Assembly: GCA_002404865.1 (NCBI GenBank)
Contig: DHKP01000009.1
Coordinates: 65,017-129,016, forward strand
DNA: 64,000 nucleotides
Reading direction: 5' to 3'
DNA from: Caryophanales bacterium UBA4691
GTDB lineage: Bacteria; Bacillota_I; Bacilli_A; RFN20; CAG-826
The translations under genes were made by a program, and so were the position numbers. Positions 45,991 to 54,660 of this stretch are shown here, piece by piece. The first letter of the stretch is position 1; every line of letters begins with the position of its first letter. Under the pieces are notes generated by a model, which worked only from the letters and a program-made list of their open reading frames with translations, searched no databases and was not told the origin of the DNA.

Positions 45991-46890
45991 ATGGCGTATA
46001 AAGTATTGGGGGATAGAATCAAAAAGATTCGTTTGGATAACAAGATGTCTCAGCAAGAATTCGCAGAGGCCTTGGGCTACACCCATAAATCAATGATCAA
46101 CAAGATTGAAAGCGGATTAACCGACATGTCTTTTGATAAAATCATTAAGTTAATTCTAGAATTTAAAGTAAACGCGAATGAATTCTTAGATTTATCTGAT
46201 CAAGAAACTGAAGATTTGATGTCGATGGCGGATAAGGCGGATAAGCCAGACTGGAGAAGGATCCATCCCCTCAAATCAAAAGACGAAAGCGTGGTTTATG
46301 TTAAGCCGACATTAATCAGCTGCCCAAACATCAAAGTAGGGGAATATACATATTTTGATGGTCAAAACTTTCAAAATCATGTCACCCATCATTATGACTT
46401 TATTGGTGACAAGTTAATTATCGGCAAGTTCTGCCAAATCGGTAGAGGGGTTGAGTTCATTATGAATGGCGCTAATCATCAAATGAATAGCGCCTCCACC
46501 TATCCCTTTTATATATTCAAAGGCTGGAAACAAGACCCACCTTTAAAGGTAGATTTACCGTATAAAGGGGATACGGTTATTGGGAATGATGTATGGATTG
46601 GCCAAAACGTCACATTCTTACCCGGAGTCCATGTGGGCGATGGATGCATTATTGGCGCTAATGCTGTGGTGGCTTCTGACATCTCTCCCTATTCAGTGGT
46701 GGTAGGCAATCCCGCTAAAGCAATTAGAAAACGCTTTGATGATGAAATGATTACACTTTTAGAAAAACTAGAGTGGTGGAACAAAACGCCAAATCAAATT
46801 CAAAAGATACTCCCTATCCTTTCTAGCGGTGACATTGAATATGCTAGGGATGAAATCAAACGCATCATAGGCGGAGACGAGACTTTGTAA
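45991..46890 (+). CDS. XRE helix-turn-helix fused to Vat-type xenobiotic acetyltransferase
   Basis: 299 residues from the ATG at 45991, which has AAAGGA before it. Residues 3-70 are a Cro/C1-type helix-turn-helix (KMSQQEFAEALGYTHKSMIN). Residues about 85-290 are a left-handed beta-helix acetyltransferase close to Vat (streptogramin A acetyltransferase) and type B chloramphenicol acetyltransferases: VGEYTYFD, IGKFCQIGRGVEFIMNGANH with the catalytic His, YPFYIF, GDTVIGNDVWIGQNVTFLPG, GNPAKAIRKRFD, LEWWNK. Both halves look intact. Normal Vat proteins are about 210 residues and lack the helix-turn-helix. Acetylation of an antibiotic or another hydroxyl substrate is inferred. Confidence 0.87.
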   Translation: MAYKVLGDRIKKIRLDNKMSQQEFAEALGYTHKSMINKIESGLTDMSFDKIIKLILEFKVNANEFLDLSDQETEDLMSMADKADKPDWRRIHPLKSKDESVVYVKPTLISCPNIKVGEYTYFDGQNFQNHVTHHYDFIGDKLIIGKFCQIGRGVEFIMNGANHQMNSASTYPFYIFKGWKQDPPLKVDLPYKGDTVIGNDVWIGQNVTFLPGVHVGDGCIIGANAVVASDISPYSVVVGNPAKAIRKRFDDEMITLLEKLEWWNKTPNQIQKILPILSSGDIEYARDEIKRIIGGDETL

Positions 46891-47079
46891 GAACGCCTTT
46901 TCACTTTAACGCAATATGTTTTGTGCGTTAGTTGCTTTGTACTGCTTTTGAAAACAAAAATATTTGAAGAATTTTATTGTTCGTCGGCTGTCTCAAATCG
47001 GATTAGCGACTTCTTTTGTGCAAAGCTAGCAAATGCGATATCTTTTTATAGAGGCACCACTATAGGGATTCAAAAAGGT

Positions 47080-47735
47080 AGGTTAGATTTCAAATATGCT
47101 AAGAAAGGGCGCTTTTATCGAGTGCTGCTTGTCCCGACTCATACGAAACTGAATGACCTTGGCTGTATATTCGTCGAGGCGCTTAAAGGAGTAATGGAGC
47201 ACTGTTTCTGATTCAAAAAGGAAAGACACATCGTTTGAACCAGCTGCTTTTTTGACAATTCTGTTTACATGAATTTTATACCATCGAAGATTTAGGTGAA
47301 AAATTTGTTTTCATTTATGATACGGGCGAAGGCTGGGATTTTGATTGCAAGGTGTATAAAAAGAGTGTCTTTTTAGATACGAAAGATACTACGGTTCTTC
47401 TTGAAGGCGCTGGTCAAGGCATCTACTAGGATAATATCGGCACTCTCTATGCTTATCTATAAGGGGACATTCCTCACGATTTTAATGATGAAGATGATGA
47501 ACACGGCATTTATAAGCCATGGAACGTTTTTGTTGATAAATATAGTGAATTCGACGACCCCTTAGATATTGAAAAAGAAAATGGTGCCTTGAATGATGTA
47601 GTTGGTCGCACGATAAAGAAATACGCAAAGAACGAAAAAAGATTTATTAAAGAAAATGGAATGAACATGTTGGATTATAAAGAAAAGCCCAAAAGAAGAC
47701 CTCGTCAGCACGATTTTTTGACATTTGACGCATAA
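47080..47735 (+). pseudogene. Plasmid pRiA4b ORF-3-like protein, broken
   Basis: The reading RFYRVLLVPTHTKLNDLG stops at a TGA at 47209-47211. In another frame YTIEDLGEKFVFIYDTGEGW, DFDCKVYKKSVFLDTKD, VLLEGAGQGIY-stop and then GDIPHDFNDEDDEHGIY, KPWNVFVDKYSEFDD follow to a stop at 47733-47735. This is the pRiA4b ORF-3-like fold (PF07929 type), interrupted by at least one frameshift and two in-frame TAG/TAA codons (GIY-TAG-DNIG; AYL-TAA-GD). Confidence 0.75.
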
Positions 47736-47759
47736 TTCCTCGTTCCGTAAACCCTTTTT

Positions 47760-47777
47760 GCAATAGAGCGCAATTGA
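47760..47777. repeat. GCGCAAT repeat pair behind the AlbA_2 gene
   Basis: GCAATAGA then GCGCAATTGA, directly after the stop of the minus-strand gene at 47780. They match units of the array in front of that gene (49265). Confidence 0.6.
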
Positions 47778-47779
47778 AT

Positions 47780-49231
47780 TTATGCCCAATAAGGAATATA
47801 AGCGGAGTCTTTTTTATCCGATCCATTTGTCTTTTTGATAATTCCTTCTGAAACTGCTTGGAAAAGAAGGCGACTGATTTGATATTTCGCTCTCTCGCCT
47901 AAGCCGAATCGCTCACGAATCGAAGAATTGGTTGCTAGGGTCGATGATAGATAAGCCAAAACAACATGATCATATATCGCCTTTTGTTTTTCACTTGTGA
48001 GCAATTGATCAAAACTTTTCGCAAAGAATAGTATCACCCTGACTCCACTTGGCGTCTGTTCAACCTTCATTGGGGGAAGGTGTTCTTTTTCTAATGAGGC
48101 GACGATTTTGTCGAATCCGCTTCCGGCCGTATCTCCAATGTTGATACGTCTCAAAAATGAAGCCATTTTTTCATTACGTGGTTTTGGTGAAGAATCAATT
48201 AGACGATCGAGAGGTACATCGAGACTCCCAGGGTTAGAAAATTCGACGCGATTGGGAAAAACTTCGACTAAGGGCCCACCTGTGGAAAGCAAGTCCTGGT
48301 GGATGAGCGCATTTCCTAGCGCCTCACGAATAGCAATAGGGGGGAGAGAGTATTGATTGTGCCTTATTCCTTGAATGAACGTGTCCGCTTTTTGAATGAG
48401 AGCCATGATTTGAGCGAACGCTTTCTCAAATGAGGAAACATATCCTTCGTTGAATTCGTATTTCCCCATGGTTTCAAGCCGGTCAATGGTGTTGTAGCGG
48501 ACGATGCGGATTAATTTGTTTTCTAAACCCGCAAACGAAAAAAGATTTTCCCCGAATAGTAATGCCCCATATGCGGTAATGGAATAAAATTCCTTTTCTC
48601 GCTCGAGGATGAATCCTTCTCTAGTGAAAGAAGAGAGCCACTCTTCTTCTCTATTGGGAAGCGGGACGTTCAAGGATGAATAATAAGACTTCATCATCAG
48701 TTCTTCTTCTACTTGTTGCTTGCTTAATTCCGACAAAACAACCCTTTTCTCCGGGCTGGTATCTTCAAGTTTTTGCCATAACTCTTTTTCAAGAAGCGGA
48801 TATTCCTTGATATTCTTTTTGTTTGTTCCAACTCGGCAATAGGCTTGCTTCTTAAATGTCGTCGCGAAATGCGTCGCTGCCGGAATTCTAAGAACGAGTA
48901 CGTGATGTCCCTCAATTTCTAGCTCGTAATCCTCTAATGCAAACGAAGGTGTCAACAGGTTTTTCCAGTATGCCAATATTTCTTGGCCACCTTTTTTCCA
49001 GTTTTTAAAAGATAACGTAGTTCCAACAAATTGATGCGTTTTATCACTCACTCCCCAAATTAAGTACCCAAACGGGACTCCATTAAGAAGAGCCATGTTC
49101 GATAAAGCGGAGATATATTCGCCCATTTCATCAGGGTCTCCATTATTTTCTTTAAATTCGATATAAGGGGATTCTCCTTCCGCTTTAACGATGCCTTGAA
49201 CGATGTATGTTATAGAGAAAATGTCTTGCAT
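47780..49231 (-). CDS. AlbA_2/Schlafen-type DNA-binding protein with HATPase_c_4 domain
   Basis: 483-residue protein of the COG2865 group, often annotated 'ATP-binding protein' or RecG-like regulator. The ATG at 49231 has GGAGG 8 bases before it; an in-frame ATG at 49282 was rejected. Domains: AlbA_2/Schlafen DNA-binding fold (about 1-120: GESPYIEFKENNGDPDEMGE, LIWGVSDKTHQFVGT); a central linker; HATPase_c_4 (about 290-400: REALGNALIHQDLL, VEVFPNRVEFSNPGSL, GDTAGSGFDKI); a C-terminal winged helix. The GCGCAAT repeats lie on its promoter, fitting self-regulation. Confidence 0.85.
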   Translation of the reverse strand: MQDIFSITYIVQGIVKAEGESPYIEFKENNGDPDEMGEYISALSNMALLNGVPFGYLIWGVSDKTHQFVGTTLSFKNWKKGGQEILAYWKNLLTPSFALEDYELEIEGHHVLVLRIPAATHFATTFKKQAYCRVGTNKKNIKEYPLLEKELWQKLEDTSPEKRVVLSELSKQQVEEELMMKSYYSSLNVPLPNREEEWLSSFTREGFILEREKEFYSITAYGALLFGENLFSFAGLENKLIRIVRYNTIDRLETMGKYEFNEGYVSSFEKAFAQIMALIQKADTFIQGIRHNQYSLPPIAIREALGNALIHQDLLSTGGPLVEVFPNRVEFSNPGSLDVPLDRLIDSSPKPRNEKMASFLRRINIGDTAGSGFDKIVASLEKEHLPPMKVEQTPSGVRVILFFAKSFDQLLTSEKQKAIYDHVVLAYLSSTLATNSSIRERFGLGERAKYQISRLLFQAVSEGIIKKTNGSDKKDSAYIPYWA

Positions 49232-49264
49232 CTTGTTGCCTCCGATGATGACAATTTTAATCGA

Positions 49265-49306
49265 AACGCAATAATAGCGCAATAGAGCGCAATTAAGCGC
49301 AATTAA
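49265..49306. repeat. Four tandem GCGCAATWRA units, probable operator
   Basis: Units begin near 49265, 49276, 49286 and 49296 at 10-11 base steps (ACGCAATAAT, GCGCAATAGA, GCGCAATTAA, GCGCAATTAA), about one DNA turn apart; a further GCGCAATTAA is at 49363. On the minus strand the TTGCGC of one unit is a -35 candidate with TAAAAT 17 bases later, upstream of the AlbA_2 gene. Repeat and phase are seen; operator role is inferred. Confidence 0.68.
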
Positions 49307-49580
49307 AAAACATTCGATAAATAGCCAATTTCCAATTTTTACCTGCTAGATTTTGCAAACGTGCGCAATTAAAAAATGAGTTTCTATGATGAAAACATTT
49401 TCCCAAAAGAGATGCTTATGTCTAGAGTAAGTAGGCCGCTATTGCTAGTTCCATGCGAACTACGAAATGAAAAAACAAAGGTTTAGCAAAAAAGAAACTT
49501 GTCTTTTTAAAGCGTGAATTCATTGTTCTAGACGGAGAGATCCCACTAGTCGATAGGGGAGTTTCTTCCTCATTTTTAGA

Positions 49581-49609
49581 TTGCAACCCTTAAGGGTTTT
49601 TCGTATTAT
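49581..49609 (+). promoter_or_regulatory. rpmE promoter with a palindrome in the spacer
   Basis: TTGCAA (49581-49586) and TATTAT (49604-49609) with a 17-base spacer. A perfect 14-base palindrome AACCCTTAAGGGTT (49585-49598) lies over the -35/spacer, an ideal repressor position. Downstream in the leader, GTGCGG / CCGTAC (49627-49632, 49639-49644) can form a hairpin just before the ribosome-binding site, consistent with L31 autoregulation known in other bacteria. The rest of 49310-49580 shows no gene. Confidence 0.68.
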
Positions 49610-49663
49610 ATTCCGCGTATCTCTCTGTGCGGCAATGACCGTACGGCGAAAGGAGTAAAGAAT

Positions 49664-49891
49664 ATGAAGAAAGACATCCATCCAGAGTATCATGAGTGCA
49701 CCGTCACCTGCGTCAGCTGTGGCGCAACATTCAAGACCGGATCCACTTTGAAAGAAATCAAAGTTGATACCTGCTCTAATTGCCACCCATTCTACACTGG
49801 TAAGCAACGTTTCGTCGCTGCTGATGGCCGCGTTGACAAGTTCAATAAAAAACTTCAAAAAGCGCAGCAAGCCAAAGCCGAAACCAAATAA
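49664..49891 (+). CDS. rpmE: 50S ribosomal protein L31, zinc-binding form
   Basis: 75-residue ribosomal protein with MKKDIHPEYHECTVTCVSCG, then CSNCHPFYTGKQRFVAADGR. The CxxC pairs (CVSC and CSNC) mark the zinc-containing 'C+' type, which may act as a zinc store. AAAGGAG precedes the ATG. Its own promoter and a terminator make it a monocistronic unit. Confidence 0.97.
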   Translation: MKKDIHPEYHECTVTCVSCGATFKTGSTLKEIKVDTCSNCHPFYTGKQRFVAADGRVDKFNKKLQKAQQAKAETK

Positions 49892-49918
49892 CACGTTATC
49901 ATTAATCATGATAAAATT

Positions 49919-49946
49919 AAGCCGCGTAAATCGCGGCTTTCTTTTT
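49919..49946 (+). terminator. Rho-independent terminator after rpmE
   Basis: Perfect AAGCCGCG / CGCGGCTT stem with a TAAAT loop, followed by TCTTTTT. Ends one base before the metG ribosome-binding site, so metG may rely on readthrough or on a promoter inside this hairpin region. Confidence 0.9.
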
Positions 49947-49956
49947 GGAGCATCTT

Positions 49957-51564
49957 ATGAGCAAGAAATTTTACATCACGACCCCTATTTATTACCCAAG
50001 CGCTCGCCCTCATTTAGGACACGCTTATTGCACAACCATTTGCGATATCATCGCTAGGGGAAAAAGAATGCGTGGCTTTGACACGTATTTCCTTACTGGT
50101 CTAGATGAACACGGCGAAAAGATTCAAAAGAACGCCGAGGCAGCAGGAATCACGCCACAACAATTTGTGGATAATGTGGCGAAGACTTTCACAAATCTTT
50201 GGTCGCTTCTTCACATCTCAAATGACGACTTTATCAGAACGACTCAGCCACGCCACTATTTGACGGTCCAAAAGATTTTCCAAAAGATGCAAGAAGATAA
50301 TGACGTTTATCTTTCTAGCTATAGTGGATGGTACTGCGTTCACGAAGAGACCTACTGGACGGAAACGCAAGTCGGGGAGAATCATATTTGCCCTGAATGC
50401 GGGCGTCCAGTTGAGAAAAAAGAAGAGCCAGCTTATTTCTTTAAATGTTCAAAATATGTTGATGACTTACTTTCTTTTTATGATTCCAACCCGAAATTCA
50501 TCACGCCCGAAGGCCGCAAAGCGGAAATGGTGAATAACTTCATTAAGCCTGGCTTAACGGACTTATGCGTGTCTCGCACGACCTTCACTTGGGGAATCCC
50601 GGTACTTGGGAGCGAGAATCATGTTGTTTATGTTTGGCTTGACGCTTTAACTAACTACATCACCGCGTTAGGCTATCTTCAAAGTGATGATAGCAAGTTC
50701 CAAAAATTCTGGAACGATCCTGAAACAGAGATTGTTCACGTGATTGGTGCCGATATCACTCGTTTCCACACGATTTATTGGCCGATGTTCCTTAAAGCCC
50801 TTCATTTGCGTGAACCAAATCGAGTGTTTGTGCATGGTCTTCTTATGATGAAGGACGGCAAAATGAGCAAGAGCAAAGGGAATGTTGTCTATGTTGAACC
50901 TCTTGTCGAACGATATGGCGTTGATGCGGTGCGTTATTTCTTGGTGAGAAACGTCATCTTCGGAATGGATGGGAAATTCACTCCAGAAGATTTCGTGGAG
51001 GCCATTAATGTTGATTTGGCCAATAACCTTGGGAATCTTCTCAATCGTACGGTTTCCATGATTGAGAAATATTACGATGGAGTCGTTCCAAATTATGAAG
51101 GAGATGTCACGGATTTAGATAAGGACCTTCATGAAGCGGCTTTAAAGACGATCGCCACGTATGAAATATTGTCCGACGACCTTAAAGTCACTGAAGCCTA
51201 TGCCTCGGTGATGGAGCTTGTGAGCAAAGCGAATAAATACATTCAAGATAGCGCTCCCTGGGCTTTAGCGAAAGATCCATCGAAAAAGAAAGAACTCGCT
51301 AGCTGCATGAATCATCTTGCCAATGTTATTTTCTTAGCGGGTATGCTTTTGTCCCCGATCCTTGTGACGAAATCCGCGAAAATCTTTGATCAATTGGGAG
51401 TTCCTTCCGAGTTACGCAACTACGAATCCGCGAAGAAATTCGGCATTATCTCAGGCACGACAGTGGAGAAAGGGGAACAATTATTCCCTCGTCTAAACGA
51501 AGCGGAAGAAATCGAATACATTAAAGGCTTGATGGCCGCTCCAAAAGAAAAGGCCGCTGCCTAA
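49957..51564 (+). CDS. metG: Methionyl-tRNA synthetase
   Basis: Class I synthetase, 535 residues. HIGH-type motif in TTPIYYPSARPHLGHAYCTT (HLGH), KMSKSKG at about residue 303, and a connective peptide with the zinc-type segment HICPECGRPVEKKEEPAYFF. There is no C-terminal tRNA-binding (Trbp111-like) domain, which some Bacillota have. Start ATG 49957 with GGAG 6 bases before; the in-frame TTG at 49945 lies inside the terminator. The next gene starts on its stop codon (TAATGA). Confidence 0.97.
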   Translation: MSKKFYITTPIYYPSARPHLGHAYCTTICDIIARGKRMRGFDTYFLTGLDEHGEKIQKNAEAAGITPQQFVDNVAKTFTNLWSLLHISNDDFIRTTQPRHYLTVQKIFQKMQEDNDVYLSSYSGWYCVHEETYWTETQVGENHICPECGRPVEKKEEPAYFFKCSKYVDDLLSFYDSNPKFITPEGRKAEMVNNFIKPGLTDLCVSRTTFTWGIPVLGSENHVVYVWLDALTNYITALGYLQSDDSKFQKFWNDPETEIVHVIGADITRFHTIYWPMFLKALHLREPNRVFVHGLLMMKDGKMSKSKGNVVYVEPLVERYGVDAVRYFLVRNVIFGMDGKFTPEDFVEAINVDLANNLGNLLNRTVSMIEKYYDGVVPNYEGDVTDLDKDLHEAALKTIATYEILSDDLKVTEAYASVMELVSKANKYIQDSAPWALAKDPSKKKELASCMNHLANVIFLAGMLLSPILVTKSAKIFDQLGVPSELRNYESAKKFGIISGTTVEKGEQLFPRLNEAEEIEYIKGLMAAPKEKAAA

Positions 51565-52937
51565 TGAAAAAGAACTCATTCCAAAAGAAAATCCTTCATG
51601 GGGAATGCGTTGACCTTTCTTATGAAGCCAAAGGCGTTTTTAAAAGTGGGGGAGACGTTGTTTTCGTTAATGACATGTTCCCAGGAGAAATAGGGGACAT
51701 CGAAGTCGATTATCGACGAAACGGAGAGTTTTTTGGTCATGTTAAAAAGCTAACCAAGAAATCGCCGGATAGAGAAGATGTCCGCTGCCCTTATTTTTAT
51801 CAGTGCGGCGGCTGCCAATTTCAAGATTACGCATACCCCTCTCAGCTTATTTTCAAACAAAACAAGGTAAAAGAGCAATTTCGGAAAATTGCTCATATGG
51901 ACGTAAGCCCATTATCAACCATCGGAATGGATAACCCGGTTGCGTATCGCAATAAAGTCCAACCTCTTTTAGGCCAAGATGATCGCGGCAATATTTATTC
52001 TGGTTTTTATAAAGCGGGCACTCATGTCATCGTTCCGATTGATAAATGTCTCATTGAGGATGAGCGCGCTACCAAGGTGCTTATGAGCGCTCGTAAACTC
52101 ATGAAAAGCTTTCATATCCAACCATACGATGAAGATAGCGGATATGGCATTATGCGCCACATTCTTGTTAAGACATCTCATTATTACCCAGAGGTTATGG
52201 TTGTGCTAATAACAGCGGTGGATTCTTTCGTAGGCCGAAATAATTTCATTCATGCTTTAATTAAAGAATGCCCTAGTATCACCACAGTTGTCCAAAACAT
52301 CAATTCCCGCCATACATCTGTTGTATTAGGTGAAAAGACAAGGATTTTGCACGGAAAAGGCTATATTCAAGACACATTATGCGGAATTCATTTCAGAATA
52401 TCTGCAAAATCCTTTTATCAAACCAACCCCATCATGACGGAAATCCTCTACAAAACCGCGATGGATTTCGCGAAATTGACAAAAAACGACGTGGTATTTG
52501 ATGCGTATTCCGGCATCGGTACGATCGGGTTAATCGCCGCAAAAGACGTAAAAAAAGTAATTTCTGTTGAGATTGTCCCCGAAGCCGTAAAAGACGCGAA
52601 AGAAAACGCCAAATATAATCACATCGATAATTTCTATGCCTACGCGGACGACGCTTCTTCTTTTATTTATAAGATGGTCCGCAATCATGACCACATTGAC
52701 GTCCTTTTCATGGATCCACCTAGGAAAGGAAGCGATGAGAAATTCCTTAAAGCGGTTCTTACCATCAAACCATCTCGCATTGTGTATATTTCTTGCGATC
52801 CATCTTCTTTGGCTAGAGACGCTTTGTATTTGTCCAAAGAATACGAAATTCAAAAGATTCAACCTGTTGACATGTTCCCCCAAACATTCCATGTTGAGAC
52901 TGTGGTGTTGCTTAGTCGAAAAAACGGCGAAAAATAG
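51564..52937 (+). CDS. rlmCD: 23S rRNA (uracil-C5)-methyltransferase, RlmCD/RumA type
   Basis: SAM-dependent m5U methyltransferase of the RlmD/RlmCD/TrmA group. 457 residues: N-terminal TRAM RNA-binding domain (KGVFKSGGDVVFVNDMFPGE), the iron-sulfur cysteines CPYFYQCGGCQFQ, SAM motif FDAYSGIGTIGLIAA, DPPRKGS, and the catalytic Cys in YISCDPSSLARD. Having the cluster favours 23S rRNA over tRNA. In B. subtilis one enzyme (RlmCD) does both U747 and U1939; which sites are used here is not known. Confidence 0.9.
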   Translation: MKKNSFQKKILHGECVDLSYEAKGVFKSGGDVVFVNDMFPGEIGDIEVDYRRNGEFFGHVKKLTKKSPDREDVRCPYFYQCGGCQFQDYAYPSQLIFKQNKVKEQFRKIAHMDVSPLSTIGMDNPVAYRNKVQPLLGQDDRGNIYSGFYKAGTHVIVPIDKCLIEDERATKVLMSARKLMKSFHIQPYDEDSGYGIMRHILVKTSHYYPEVMVVLITAVDSFVGRNNFIHALIKECPSITTVVQNINSRHTSVVLGEKTRILHGKGYIQDTLCGIHFRISAKSFYQTNPIMTEILYKTAMDFAKLTKNDVVFDAYSGIGTIGLIAAKDVKKVISVEIVPEAVKDAKENAKYNHIDNFYAYADDASSFIYKMVRNHDHIDVLFMDPPRKGSDEKFLKAVLTIKPSRIVYISCDPSSLARDALYLSKEYEIQKIQPVDMFPQTFHVETVVLLSRKNGEK

Positions 52938-52957
52938 CCAAAAATCGCAAAAATTTG

Positions 52958-53001
52958 ATGGGTTTCATTCTTCTCGAAAATGAGTGAAATCCATTTTTTT
53001 T
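52958..53001 (+). terminator. Rho-independent terminator after rlmCD
   Basis: ATGGGTTTCA / TGAAATCCAT ten-pair stem (one G-T), 17-base loop, then a run of T. Located 20 bases after the stop. Confidence 0.88.
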
Positions 53002-53420
53002 GTCGAGAAAACCGCCCAAAACCCGGTAAAGCGGTAAAAATAAGGCCTTTACTCGCATGGGGAAATGGGTCGACGCTCAAAATGAACACTCATCCTACGT
53101 CGTATCGACATGGGAATAGGTGGCCTATACCTGTACACGATGGAAGGAATAGGTCAAAAATCCCGTATTTATCGGCTTTTTAGGAAAATCACGATTTCTC
53201 GATTTTTTGCGTTTTCGGAGTACGTTGCAACCACACACCCAACCTAGTGACCAGAATTTCGACCGAAAAACGGCTAAAAACGGGGGTATAGTTTGATGAA
53301 AATGCCAAAAACCGAAAAAGTCATTGCCTTCTCTTTGAAAATAGACCAAGAAAAATTGGGATCAGGTAAAAATAAGAGGACATTTTTGATGCGATTCTTA
53401 TCCTTTTGTTTCATTGAAAG
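53002..53420. other. Unexplained 420-base gap before the defence operon
   Basis: No credible reading frame, tRNA or known RNA fold found. It marks the junction between housekeeping genes and the defence operon. The 53030-53170 part is unusually rich in G and C for a gap and could hide an attachment site or a structured RNA; I cannot show either. Confidence 0.35.
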
Positions 53421-53450
53421 TTGACTCAAAAAGTGCTATATTTATATCAT
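53421..53450 (+). promoter_or_regulatory. Promoter of the defence operon
   Basis: TTGACT (53421-53426), 18-base spacer, TATCAT (53445-53450); alternatively TATATC with 16. AGGAG at 53464-53468 serves the first gene. Only this promoter is evident for the whole 9-kb run. Confidence 0.68.
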
Positions 53451-53476
53451 AAGCGACGGAAATAGGAGAGCATTGT

Positions 53477-53668
53477 ATGACTTACTCTGAGGCAATCAAG
53501 AAATTGCGTAATAGATTGATACTTACACAAACTGAATTTGGCGAATTGCTCGGCGTTTCTTTTGCCACGGTCAATCGTTGGGAAGCAGGTAGGTTTAAAC
53601 CAACGACAAAATTGAAAAGAAAGCTTGCACCTTATTTTGAAAAGTATGGAATAGAGGTTGATGAATAA
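53477..53668 (+). CDS. Small XRE-family regulator of the defence operon
   Basis: 63-residue helix-turn-helix protein: SEAIKKLRNRLILTQTEFGE, LLGVSFATVNRWEAGRFKPT. Made of little more than the DNA-binding domain, like the controller (C) proteins of restriction-modification systems. Its stop shares a base with the next start (TAATG), so it is coupled to the methyltransferase-like gene. Likely binds its own promoter at 53421. Confidence 0.88.
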   Translation: MTYSEAIKKLRNRLILTQTEFGELLGVSFATVNRWEAGRFKPTTKLKRKLAPYFEKYGIEVDE

Positions 53669-54660
53669 TGACCGAAAACGATATTAATATTAAGAGCCTT
53701 TATTCATTTTGTCCTGAACTTATTGATATTCTTTTGCACGACAACACAACGAAAAAGAACATCATTTGGGCTACCGATCACTATAAGAACAAAGGACTTG
53801 GCTATTCCGTTACCGACGAGATAAAGCCTTGCCATTTGACAGGGAAAGTAAGAGCTATTAGGCCAAGAATCGAAAAGAGCAAGGCCGAGCAAACAAAGAG
53901 AAGCAAAGACAATGCAGAGGTTTTCACCCCGTCTTGGATTGTTAACAAGCAAAATAATTTGGTTGATAACGCATGGTTTGGCAAAGAAGACGTATTTAAT
54001 ATCGAAAATCCTGATAATTCTTGGATGCCAACCGAGAAAGTTATCTTCGATGGAGGAGACAAGTCCTGGATTGATTATGTCAATGACATTCGTTTGGAAG
54101 TTTGCTGTGGCGAAGCGCCATACCTTGCATCGAGATATGACACAGTCTCGGGTGAGAAAATCGAAAATAAAAATAGAATAGGCCTCCTTGATAGAAAATT
54201 CAGGGTTATAAATGAGAACGCGACAACTGACGATGAGTGGCTTGATTATGCCATAAGGGCAATCAAGTCTATTTATGGCTATGAATTCCAGGGTGATAAC
54301 CTTTTAATCGCACGCGAGAATATCTTATTGGATTTCGTTGACTACTATTTTGAAAGATTTAAGAAATTTCCTGATAAGGATTTGCTAATCAGCGTTGCAA
54401 CAATCATAAGCTGGAATCTTTGGCAAATGGACGGCCTTAAATACGTCGTCCCATTTTCTTGTCATAACGAAGTTGAAAAAGTAGTTCAGCTTAGTTTATT
54501 TGATGAGCCTGAAGAACCCAAGTTAGATATTTGCCCTGGCTGCAAAGCGAATGACCCCAAGAAGCATAATGGCAAGAGATGCTACATCATGGATTGGGAA
54601 AAGAATAAGAAGATCAAATTTGTGTCATTGATGTGGAGGAATGGCGAATATGTTGGCTGA
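53668..54660 (+). CDS. Methyltransferase-like subunit lacking motif IV ('restriction endonuclease subunit M')
   Basis: 330 residues. Seen: NAEVFTPSWIVNKQNNLVDN, the 'FTP' motif of N6-adenine methyltransferases; EVCCGEAPYLASRYDTVSGE, in the place of SAM motif I; YGYEFQGDNLLIARENILLD. No NPPY or DPPY is found, so it probably cannot methylate alone. The end has CPGCKANDPKKHNGKRC, a possible zinc site. It overlaps the next gene by 11 bases. It probably works as a complex with the 54650 product. Confidence 0.7.
   Translation: MTENDINIKSLYSFCPELIDILLHDNTTKKNIIWATDHYKNKGLGYSVTDEIKPCHLTGKVRAIRPRIEKSKAEQTKRSKDNAEVFTPSWIVNKQNNLVDNAWFGKEDVFNIENPDNSWMPTEKVIFDGGDKSWIDYVNDIRLEVCCGEAPYLASRYDTVSGEKIENKNRIGLLDRKFRVINENATTDDEWLDYAIRAIKSIYGYEFQGDNLLIARENILLDFVDYYFERFKKFPDKDLLISVATIISWNLWQMDGLKYVVPFSCHNEVEKVVQLSLFDEPEEPKLDICPGCKANDPKKHNGKRCYIMDWEKNKKIKFVSLMWRNGEYVG

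Noticed and set aside
46921..47211. 96-residue plus-strand frame as an independent gene
   Set aside because: Its last 35 residues are the 5' part of the broken pRiA4b ORF-3-like gene; the front part has no coding character.
49265..49370. CRISPR array
   Set aside because: Units are about 10 bases with no unique spacers of 25-40 bases, and no cas gene is nearby; an operator fits better.
53002..53170. tRNA gene
   Set aside because: No cloverleaf could be folded; no TTCGA-type T arm with a matching acceptor stem.
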